Source: Hydractinia symbiolongicarpus (Eukaryota; Cnidaria; Hydrozoa; Anthoathecata; Hydractiniidae). From it: a DNA stretch of 64,000 bases. A model generated the notes under the pieces. That model saw only the letters and a list, made by a program, of their open reading frames with translations. It did not search any database and was not told where the DNA came from. A program made the position numbers and the translations under genes. The stretch lies in contig NC_079884.1 in assembly GCF_029227915.1 (NCBI RefSeq), positions 11,346,001-11,410,000 on the forward strand, written 5' to 3'. Every line of letters begins with the position of its first letter. Position 1 is the first letter of the stretch. Positions 12,073 to 21,831 of the stretch are shown here, piece after piece.

Positions 12073-13377
12073 TCAAATTTATAGGTTAAAATATGTTAAA
12101 GGCATAATCTATAAAATCTGCAAAAACAAAATCTATAGATGTATGCATCAATTCATGTTAATGGTGGCAAGTTTTTCTGCAACTTTAAGCCAAAAAACCT
12201 TGCGGTTTACTGGAATCATTTACAAGTACGTCCTTTATATTTCCAGTTAGGATCTCCATTAAATTTTTCCTGACTCTAAAAAATATATAATTGATCAAAA
12301 ATGAAGTTATAGTTTAAGGATTAATCAGTCACATGCGGGTAAAACAGAAAAAAATCATTTGTCAACAACTATATAATGGGTCTATTCAAACATGCGTACA
12401 TACTATGAATCGTCAATCTTATACTCCATTGTATGCATTGCTGTCGACTTACCCCTTTCCCGGGTTACAGAACATCCCTCCCCGAAAAATCAACTTAATG
12501 ACTATTAATTATAACACGTTACTTGAAAAAAGGACAATTGTTAACTGTGGCAGGTCTAAGGTGTTAAAGTTGAAATAACCACGCACTTTTTGCAGAAAAG
12601 ATACCTAAAAAAACGCAAAATTTTTTTAAAGCGTATATAGATATGTAAGCCCTTCGAAGACCCCCTTCCCCTTGTACACTTTGATACGCTTTCAGACTAC
12701 CTCTACGCCTCCTTTTTCTTTGAACATGCTAGCTACATTACTTTCTGTGAACGACCCCATAAACCTTTGTTGCTGCAAAGCTAAATGGACGTTTGTCATG
12801 GTGGGTGGGTGGTTTCGTGAAGAACGCCAGGAGCAACTGTAGAATTTGTGCAGAAACCTTGGTTATCATATAAAAGCTGCAAACGCAAATACGCAGTTCT
12901 AGCTACACACAAAGAATGGGAATTTCCAAGTGGACTCAGTGAGTAAGTGCGTAACTGTGTTGCAGTTTATATTTTATTAAATCTTTTTGTGTACATTTTC
13001 TAAAGTTTAGCCGAACGTCAATTGAAATTATCTGAGGTGGAGTATTTCTTTTAGAGAAAAAGAATGCTTAGTAACATTTACATATATTTTTCTGCGAGTA
13101 ACTATCCTAGCTGCCGACTTACAACTATTACAACTTTATCAGTATTGTATTAAACTAGTTGGAGAGCACGTGGAAAAATCAACTTTATAGACACTGACGA
13201 AACTGATAATTGTTCGTAACTTTACCCTTATACCTTTTTTTAACAAAGAAAATGCATCAAGGGAACAATTAAAGTTAATTCCCATGACTTTTTTGAAATA
13301 AAGCAAATGAGATGAATAACACTTGCTTGTCACAGGTATTTTGTGTATCCATAGCACGACACGAGTGTTTTAGTATA

Positions 13378-13522
13378 CTAGTCGTTAACCCGTGGAAAAA
13401 TCTACGGGTTCGCCCGTCCTTTTTATACCGCATCACGTGCGTCTCGCTACTTGCGCAGCTAAGCTACCATTTTGCGTGACAGACTGACAGACAGACGTAT
13501 ACGGGTATTATAATTAATATAC
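13378..13522 (-). mobile_element. Helitron-like short element inside repeat copy 2
   Basis: Duplicate of the element at 11206-11350, carried by the 2172-bp tandem duplication rather than inserted independently. Confidence 0.6.
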
Positions 13523-14187
13523 TAGTTTATAGTTGAAACTACTTGCCGCCCTTGTTTACCGTGATACGACAGTTGTTCTTTCAAAGCTGATACATATGCA
13601 CCCCTTATTTTCCAAAGCGATGATTAGCCCCAACACCAACCTCGAGGTTGTGGTCAAAGCTGCACCAACACGCGAAGTGCACAATGAAAGAATACTCAGT
13701 GCGCTTTATCTGATCACGTGTGCACATTCTACCTCCGCAAGCCTCTATGCTAGGTTTAAATCTGGAAGTTACATGCACATTCGATTTTGTTTCTAGTGGA
13801 TTTTTTCAAGAGCAGCAAACAGTCTATAACTATTAGAATCGGGAAAGAATAACAAAATATTTCCAGTTAAGTTTTTAAAGAATTATTTTGCACAGTATTA
13901 TATACAGTGATATACGGTTGAATTTCTTGCTACATTCTACCTCACCATAAATTGGAGTATATTTATACTGTTTTGCATGCACAATTGATACTTTCAAAAT
14001 GTTTAAAATGCAATCTGTGAAGCATTTAAAATAAAACTTTATAAATATTTATTTAAAAAAGAAATTAAAAAATCCCAAAAATAAGATTTTAGGACAAAAT
14101 AACACTTTTTCAGACACACGCATAAAAAATGTAAAAGTATATATCATACAACATAAAAATATAAAAAAAAATCAGGCCAACGATTAC

Positions 14188-14244
14188 TTTAAAAGTATTA
14201 AAGCTGCAGGTCTACTATAGACCTGTAGCTTTAATACTTTTAAA
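14188..14244. repeat. Long perfect hairpin (repeat copy 2)
   Basis: Duplicate of the inverted repeat at about 12016-12072, shifted by 2172. Confidence 0.8.
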
Positions 14245-15199
14245 TCAAATTTATAGGTTAAAATATGTTAAAGGCATAATCTATAAAATCTGCAAAAACA
14301 AAATCTATAGATGTATGCATCAATTCATGTTAATGGTGGCAAGTTTTTCTGCAACTTTAAGCCAAAAAACCTTGCGGTTTACTGGAATCATTTACAAGTA
14401 CGTCCTTTATATTTCCAGTTAGGATCTCCATTAAATTTTTCCTGACTCTAAAAAATATATAATTGATCAAAAATGAAGTTATAGTTTAAGGATTAATCAG
14501 TCACATGCGGGTAAAACAGAAAAAAATCATTTGTCAACAACTATATAATGGGTCTATTCAAACATGCGTACATACTATGAATCGTCAATCTTATACTCCA
14601 TTGTATGCATTGCTGTCGACTTACCCCTTTCCCGGGTTACAGAACATCCCTCCCCGAAAAATCAACTTAATGACTATTAATTATAACACGTTACTTGAAA
14701 AAAGGACAATTGTTAACTGTGGCAGGTCTAAGGTGTTAAAGTTGAAATAACCACGCACTTTTTGCAGAAAAGATACCTAAAAAAACGCAAAAATTTTTTA
14801 AAGCGTATATAGATATGTAAGCCCTTCGAAGACCCCCTTCCCCTTGTACACTTTGATACGCTTTCAGACTACCTCTACGCCTCCTTTTTCTTTGAACATG
14901 CTAGCTACATTACTTTCTGTGAACGACCCCATAAACCTTTGTTGCTGCAAAGCTAAATGGACGTTTGTCATGGTGGGTGGGTGGTTTCGTGAAGAACGCC
15001 AGGAGCAACTGTAGAATTTGTGCAGAAACCTTGGTTATCATATAAAAGCTGCAAACGCAAATACGCAGTTCTAGCTACACACAAAGAATGGGAATTTCCA
15101 AGTGGACTCAGTGAGTAAGTGCGTAACTGTGTTGCAGTTTATATTTTATTAAATCTTTTTGTGTACATTTTCTAAAGTTTAGCCGAACGTCAATTGAAA

Positions 15200-16662
15200 G
15201 TTTAGAAAAATGCGGGTGCTCTCTCTTTCCCAAATCCAAACTTACACATTATTTTTGCACAGCTGAATTTCAGGGGTGATTACTTTACAGGACTTTACAG
15301 AACTTTACATAAAGAAAAACAATTAAAATACTGCAGCTACTTACATTTACACAGACATATAGCTAGCTACCTCCAGGGTTTAGGCTTTTTAAACAGTGTT
15401 CAAATGATGAGTCCAGCATGGGTATTGATCTAGCTAGCTATCAACATTATCAACAAATTATTTTTCACAGCTATGTAATGCAAGAATGTATAAAGTTGTC
15501 ATCATTAAAAGATTCTTCCAGATCACTGTCATCATCGCATCAGTCTCAGTTACACAGTGATACTCACTCAAACCTTTCTATAGTCGCCGCTATGCGTTTG
15601 ATTGCCGAAACCTGGCTTTTAAGTACAGCTTCACAATTAAATTTAGGTTCTATTCGTTTATTTTAAAATTGTGCTACTTCGAAGCTGTACTACTTAAGAA
15701 GTTTGTTTACACGAAATCAAGTAGTACAACACGAGCGCAAGATTTCGCTCAGCAAAAAAATCTTTTTATTCACGTCTGGCGGACTAAGAGCAACTAGTCG
15801 TTAACCCGTGGAAAAATCCATGGGGTTGTCCGTCTTTAAATTACACGCTATTTTGTGTGCCTGTTGCACGACACTTTTCTTGCAACAAGAGCAATAGCAT
15901 TTAGCTGAGAAAAAACAGGTATTATTGCAGAAGTTAGTCGATAGCCCGTAGGAAATCCACGGGAATTCGTACCACTCCGCTTTGGGGTGATAGAGACGGA
16001 CCACGGCTTTTATTATGGAGAACATTTAAGGGGAAATTTCCCTGTTTGTATAATTTTTGTTGTATTTTTTTCCGTTATACTTAGAAATTTCAATAAGTTA
16101 GTGCTTTGTTACTGAAATTAATTTTAAATACTTTGGGTAGGTGTGACACTATTTATTTTATGGTCTTAGGACACATAAAGACCAAAAAAAGTTGTAGTAT
16201 AGAGTAGCACTTTAGCATAAATTTTAGGTGGCCTGGTTGGAGGATGAATATCTTCCTGTTTTATTATCACCGTGCAGAAAAAAACAATATCTTCGTGTTT
16301 TACTGAGATATGTACTTTTTGTATAGGGCGATGACAGTATTCTAAAAAGCCCATTTGCGGTTGGTAAGAAACGTTTTCTTGTAATTGAAAAATCTTAATT
16401 TGTCACGTTTGAAATTGTATAGATAAATACATATTAATTTTGCAAAGCTATTTGAATAGTAAAACGTAATGATTGATCACATTATCACATTCATGGATAA
16501 TAAAAGTTTCCTGATGTAATAAATACTCGATTGTTGGTGCATGTTGCAAAATGTTTGTTATTACTCGAGGAAAAATTCAGTTTAGGTGGAATTTTTGTTT
16601 TTAGATAAAAAAAAATAGTGAAGAATTCAGAGATTTATAAGTTTTTATTCAAAATCAAAGCG
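15200..16662. other. Intergenic, 5' flank of receptor copy 2, Helitron-like debris
   Basis: At 15794-15797 a CTAG followed inward (minus strand) by the CCCATGGATTTTTCCACGGG hairpin marks a Helitron-like 3' end whose body has diverged. A second degraded hairpin (CCCGTAGGAAATCCACGGG) sits at about 15950-15970. Just upstream of the receptor ATG, TTTTTGTTTTTAG (about 16592-16604) could be a cis or spliced-leader acceptor for the 5' UTR. No other gene is seen. Confidence 0.45.
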
Positions 16663-18744
16663 ATGAACTTTTTTGTTCTTGCCGTTATACTCTTTGGTCT
16701 AGCTTTATGCGGCAATGTTTATGGTACATGCAATGCTTTTTTGGCTAAGGTTCGACAGTACAACATATTATCATTAGTTTCTTTGACTTCTTCCACTGAT
16801 GCAAATTTCGACGATGTTAGATCCATTGTACTGGCAGCTTCTTTTGAAAGTATTTGGGCGCAGAATTTCTTAAATCACCGTTATATTGGGTATATTTCAA
16901 TAGACGTTTGCAATGACACAAATGTGCTAATGGAAAATATATTGACGCTTCTGTTAAGCCCTTCAGCAGCAAACGTATTTGCAGTTTATTCCGCGATGTC
17001 GTTTGATATGACAAAATTGGCAGCATCACTGTTTTTACCATACAACATACCATATTATTCTCAAACCTTTCAAGACATGTACCCAAGCCAACTATTAAAT
17101 AGTGAATACAACGTCTTCCAAAATGAACTATTCCATAAGTACAATTACGTGTTGCCAAAGGCATCTGACGGCTCTCACACTCTTCTACTCAAGATATTCA
17201 TATGTGAAAATGATACAAAATGCTTAACAGCTAACCATTCTTTAGAAGGTCTGAAGTCTAATAAAATGTGCTTAAAAGCCAGGTATATGAACATAGATAT
17301 GGAAAACGAGGTCAACACCACGTTGGATTTATTAAGAAATCAATCCACTGATTATGTGCTGTTAGTTGGAGACTTTTACACCACGGATAAATTTGGGCTG
17401 CAAGTGCATCGCTTAGGCCATAGTGTACAGACATCAATTTCGATGGATAAATATTACGCGAGGTTATGCAGGGAAGCGCACAAAAATCAGCCAACGTTTT
17501 ATCGTCTTCAGAACTGTGACAACTATACAATTTTTTTGGACTTTCATTCTAACAATTTCTTTATGAGAAGTATGATACATTTTATATTATTATCCACAGT
17601 AGCTGTACAAATTCCGAAAAGAAATGCAAACCAATACTATTCTCGTCTTTACAATAACTCGCAGTACCTTCATGGACATTGTAAAATACCAACTTATTGT
17701 GCACCTGGTACAGAGTTAGTGTTTGATCGCTATCAAGAGAAAGATTGGGATGAAAGTTTTGGGTGGACATGTAGAAAGTGCTTATGGAATCGGATTAAAC
17801 AAAAACACGGTCAGAATTGCACTTTATGCCCCAAAAACATGAGAGCAGATAAAAATAGAAGTTCTTGTTTTGATCCTTATCAAGAAAGATGGTTGAAAAT
17901 TGATCATCGAGACGGTTTGTATTTATCCTTGGTTTCAGTATTTACAGCTTTGATGATATCAGCATCACTAGGTATTTTCATATACCATAGAAATACACCG
18001 ATTGTTATGTCATCTGATAAGTATATAACATTCTTACAGTTATCAATTCAAGTAGTACTCTCAGCTTCACTAATACCACTGTTCACAGGAAAACCAAACA
18101 ACGACACATGCATTGGCCGGCTGGTGATTGTTGGTAGTTTACTAACCCTTTCTACCTCAATAACTTTGTGCAAAATACAGAAATTTTTGAGAATATTTCA
18201 AACTCAATTAAAGTTGAATAAAAAAGAAAAGACACTTATTACAGTAGCTGAGATATTTTTTACTTTCCTGGCTGTAGTGGTTTTCGTTATCCTCATGATC
18301 GTGTCGCTTCATATTAAGTCTGCAGAATCAAATGAAATACTATCAGTTAAATTATTGACACGGACAGTATTTTGCAAGACTGATTTTCATATCCAAGTTC
18401 AGTTCATTTACGTCACAATCTTGATGGTTGGCACTGGAATACAAGGAATTCGTGCCAGAAGACTTCCAGCGGCTTTTAAGGATAGTCATGTGTTAACATA
18501 TACATCATTTCTATCAGCGTTAACACTTGCAGTTTCGAGCGGAATATTTTACACTCAACAAGATCATTACATTAAAACATTAGTGATCGCCATTAATGTG
18601 TTGTGTTTGGTGAATATTAATTTTATCTTTCTGTATGGGTATAAGACATACGTAATTATATTTCGTCCACAAAGAAATAGAAAATCTATCATTCGAAAGC
18701 AAATTATGGAAAGGAATACTAAAGATGTAGTGAATAAGACTTAA
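16663..18744 (+). CDS. Class C G-protein-coupled receptor, copy 2 (693 aa, intronless)
   Basis: Paralogue of copies 1 and 3 with the same domain order. The signal peptide is MNFFVLAVILFGLALC..., followed by a short venus-flytrap-like ectodomain (YNILSLVSLTSS, IGYISIDVCND, FAVYSAMSFDMTKLAASLFLPY). Next come a Cys-rich linker (CKIPTYCAPGTELVFD, WTCRKCLWNR, CTLCPKNMRADKN, SCFDP) and a 7TM domain with RNTPIVMSSDK, TLCKIQKFLRIFQ, IRARRLPAAF and YGYKTYVIIFRPQRN. The ATG at 16663 was chosen because the signal peptide starts there; the open frame extends upstream only to a GTG at 16618 and 15 unlikely residues. The role is inferred as a cell-surface receptor coupling to G proteins; no ligand can be named. 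The stretch coding TM6-TM7 is nearly identical in DNA to copy 3. Confidence 0.9.
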   Translation: MNFFVLAVILFGLALCGNVYGTCNAFLAKVRQYNILSLVSLTSSTDANFDDVRSIVLAASFESIWAQNFLNHRYIGYISIDVCNDTNVLMENILTLLLSPSAANVFAVYSAMSFDMTKLAASLFLPYNIPYYSQTFQDMYPSQLLNSEYNVFQNELFHKYNYVLPKASDGSHTLLLKIFICENDTKCLTANHSLEGLKSNKMCLKARYMNIDMENEVNTTLDLLRNQSTDYVLLVGDFYTTDKFGLQVHRLGHSVQTSISMDKYYARLCREAHKNQPTFYRLQNCDNYTIFLDFHSNNFFMRSMIHFILLSTVAVQIPKRNANQYYSRLYNNSQYLHGHCKIPTYCAPGTELVFDRYQEKDWDESFGWTCRKCLWNRIKQKHGQNCTLCPKNMRADKNRSSCFDPYQERWLKIDHRDGLYLSLVSVFTALMISASLGIFIYHRNTPIVMSSDKYITFLQLSIQVVLSASLIPLFTGKPNNDTCIGRLVIVGSLLTLSTSITLCKIQKFLRIFQTQLKLNKKEKTLITVAEIFFTFLAVVVFVILMIVSLHIKSAESNEILSVKLLTRTVFCKTDFHIQVQFIYVTILMVGTGIQGIRARRLPAAFKDSHVLTYTSFLSALTLAVSSGIFYTQQDHYIKTLVIAINVLCLVNINFIFLYGYKTYVIIFRPQRNRKSIIRKQIMERNTKDVVNKT

Positions 18745-21700
18745 ATGTATAATATTAGTTATTTTTGATTTGTTCTTAATCAGAGAAAAATTCGGGATAA
18801 TTTCAAATTTTTTGCGCTAAGGAATGAACAATCAAAAAAGAAATACATAAATAAGGGAGGAAAAGTGAATGAAGTATTGTAACATTGTTTTGTTTTGAAC
18901 GTTTTGGAGTTGAGAACACCATATTTGTTTTAAACCTTCCCAGTTCGCAATATTCGATTAAAAAATGTAGTGAAAGGATAGAACGGGTTTGTGTATTTAT
19001 TGATTGATTGTAACTTAGGTGTAGGTACCTCCCATAACTTGGCGGGGTTTTTCTAAATCAGTTAGACTGGATCCACATGGAAGAAAAAACTGTTTTAGGA
19101 CTTTTCAAACTAAAACAAAAATGATTAATCCCTTTAAAACAGTTATGTTCAGATGGAGAGAAATTATGTTTAAAGATGTTAAAGCATTAATCCATTGAAT
19201 CTCAAGAAGGGTTTAACCTTCAGAAAAAGTTATATTTGAAAAACCGTTTAGTACTAAGACCTTAAGAACATTTTTGTCGTGCATGTGAGTTTATAATTAT
19301 GTTGTAATGTAAGTAAGCAATTTTTGTTTGTTTTAAATAATTTAATGAAGGTTATTTCTTTTTAATGATTTGTTTAATAAATAAAAGAGCAACCTACAGG
19401 CACCATTTTTTAAGGAGTTTCTTTTTTTTGTTTAAACAACTGCCAGTCATTTATTTACCGGATTTTTTGGGTTTCGCTACTGCGACAGACAGACAGACGT
19501 ATACGGGTATTATAATATAGATAGTCGTTGCCCGTGGAAAAATTCACGGGTTCGCTCGTCCTTTATATTTATCCGTCGCAACAAAGTGGATAAAAATATA
19601 TCGCATTTGATATTCGTGTTTCCGTAACATCATTTTCTAACTCAGCGGGGGGTTTGCACAGAGACAGACAGACAAAAGACGACTATTATTAAAGAGATTC
19701 ATCGAGTTATCAGTACGGTAAATTGGTTGTTTTTGTAACGAATAAATTATACCATTCGTAGTAAACAACATGGATTATTATTCTATCAGTGATAAGGGAA
19801 TTTTCGAGACTTGCTTCTACATTTAAATTGTCATTAAATACTGCGTGGTTTTACAGTACAACTTGTAGATCTTGTTTCAACGCAGTAACTTAATTGGGGA
19901 TTGAGCTTTAAACCTATTTTTGTAGGCAGAGATGAGAGTAAAAATTTCCAACCTGGCATACTTTTGTTAACAGCATTAGCAGAGATAAGACTTTGGTAAT
20001 TTACAATTCTGGAATGACATGATCAAAATAACGTTTTGCAAAAATTTTAGGCAAATGACATGCCACGTCCATTTTAAAAGCTCTATTGTGTATGTTTCAC
20101 TTTCTATGTTACAAATAATTCTAATATTTTCACTCTTGCCAAAACGCTCATATTAACACTCCAGGGTAGGTCTTCCAAAACTGCTATTTTGGCAAAAGAT
20201 GCAAAGGCTTAAATTATTGCTGGCAGTCATTATTTGAGGTCTATTTTTAATTTCCATGTGATAGGGTCAACCAAGAGAATTATGGGAGTAGGACTTCGCT
20301 CGCTCCCATAAAAATTGATCTAAATAGGGTCAGGAGAATTATTTTTTTTAACAATTTCGCGTTAATTATTTACTGAAATATTAATAGGAAATATTAATAG
20401 GAAAGTAGCAATTCGCAAAAAAAAAAAAAAATAAAATAAAATTTTAGGAACTTCTGAAAGTCAGTTCTCGCGGAAATAGCTTTATTTTTCCCTTCCTTTT
20501 TTTACAATTTTGATTTGGATAAGAAATAACAATAACTTTGTTAGCAAACCATTGATTAAATCGGTTGATAAAAAGTAAAAGAAGTTTCGTAAAATAGATC
20601 ATTTTTCTATATTTTTGTCGGTTCTTGATAAGATGTTCTTGCTGTTTCTATTTACTCTAATGTGCAGATTTACAGACTTCGTTAAAACGTCATTGAAAAA
20701 GTGTGGTAATAAACAAAATATTGCGACATGTCTTAAACTACAATCTATTTTAAACTCGATTTTACTCACACTTCTGTTGTATTGTTAAAATTTTAAACTA
20801 CACAAGTAAATAGAGGTCAACCACAAAGTTAGTCTTTTCCAGAATAGTTTTTACGCGCAAACTGACCGTCATTTGAATAGTCATGTCGCAAGGAAAGAAA
20901 GGCTCCGGGACATCTCTACCTCCTGTGTTAATACCTTTATTTCTTAATACCTACATTTTGTTCAAAATGGTGACAGAACGGCTAGTTCGTGATATAAAAT
21001 AGAGGACCAGAATATGTACGACGGGTGAGCTCGTAAACTTTTCTACGGTCTAACGACTAGTTTTTTTAATAATAACGCTCGTCTGTCTCCGAGCGATTTT
21101 ATAGTCGTGTTACGGACACACGAAAAAACAGCATTCAGACAAATACATGTAAGTATGTGAAAGTAACAAGATCCACGAACTTTTAATACAACTTTACGTC
21201 CCAATTTTCCGTCCCAAAACAGTTATGTTTCTTTTGCTTTCCACTGTGAGTACTTATTTAAAATTGGCCTAAAAGATTTTAAGGATACTAAAAAATAAAT
21301 TTCACAATATGAATCTAAAAAATAATTATATTTTCGTAAAAATATTAAATTTTTATCTCGATAAAATTAAACGTTTCAGCAAGTGTCCATGCTTCCAACC
21401 GGAAAATTAAAGGAAAAAAATCCATTTTGTTATGTTGTTAAAACAAAAATGCTGACTAAGATGACAGTTTCTTCTTAACGAGGGTCAATCATCAGGGTCA
21501 ACAAGCGTCAGTCAAATTCGGGTTCCTTTATCATTAGGAAACATCCTGTTGTTTGTCTTTTACAACGTTGATACTATTCCAGACTAATTTATTAGAATAT
21601 TATTTTATCAATTCTTTCTACTTAATAATATTCAATAATTTAAATCCCTGACCTGTGTTGATTTTAATTATAAATGATTGTAAATCAATCTTATAAATGT

Positions 21701-21831
21701 GTTGTTACTTCATTCAACCGCGTACAGTACTCAAAATAACTGGAAAGTTTACTTAAGAGAATTGCTACTCATAAATTAATACAATCAGAAACTGGAAAGT
21801 AAAGGACTGAGTAAAAATTTTGAAGAAGAAA
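18745..21831. other. Intergenic between receptor copies 2 and 3, Helitron-like fragments
   Basis: No gene is recognised. At about 19475-19520 lies the 5' part of a Helitron-like element (minus strand, TCTATATTATAATACCCGTA end). It abuts a second, related element at about 19524-19695, minus strand, with a CCCGTGAATTTTTCCACGGG hairpin and a CTAT rather than CTAG terminus. At 21048-21060 CTAACGACTAG looks like another 3' end, directly followed by an element-5'-like TAATAATAACGCTCGTCTGTC. A small ORF at 20884-21003 (MSQGKKGSGTSLP...) is probably chance. A poly-A run sits at about 20418-20431. Confidence 0.45.
19524..19695 (-). mobile_element. Helitron-like element, second subfamily
   Basis: The minus strand starts TCTTTAATAATAGTCGTC and ends with hairpin CCCGTGAATTTTTCCACGGG, then CAACGA and CTAT. 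The middle (GGAAACACGAA, AAATGCGATA, TCCACTTTGTTGCGACGG) matches the truncated plus-strand copy at 37642 but not the 24946/41532/48561 subfamily. Confidence 0.5.

Larger units (their letters stand above)
10856..13027 (+). repeat. 2172-bp direct repeat, copy 1
   Basis: First of two head-to-tail units of exactly 2172 bp. The next unit begins at 13028 with no spacer. All long ORFs here recur shifted by exactly 2172, and I found one base difference (A/T run at about 12617-12630). It contains a Helitron-like element (11206 to about 11350), a perfect hairpin at about 12016-12072 and no recognised gene. The small ORFs inside are judged non-coding. Confidence 0.95.
13028..15199 (+). repeat. 2172-bp direct repeat, copy 2
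   Basis: Second unit, directly abutting copy 1 and ending at CAATTGAAA (15199), after which the sequence diverges. It includes the second copies of the Helitron-like element (13378 to about 13522) and of the hairpin. Near-perfect identity means either a very recent duplication or an assembly duplication. Confidence 0.95.

Noticed and set aside
10967-14750. Paired ORFs of 72, 87 and 81 aa in the tandem repeat
   Set aside because: They are identical only because the DNA is duplicated; no motifs, and one contains Helitron-like flanking sequence.
20884-21003. Small ORF MSQGKKGSGTSLP...
   Set aside because: Forty codons, no signal peptide or motif, and next to Helitron-like debris; coding cannot be supported.
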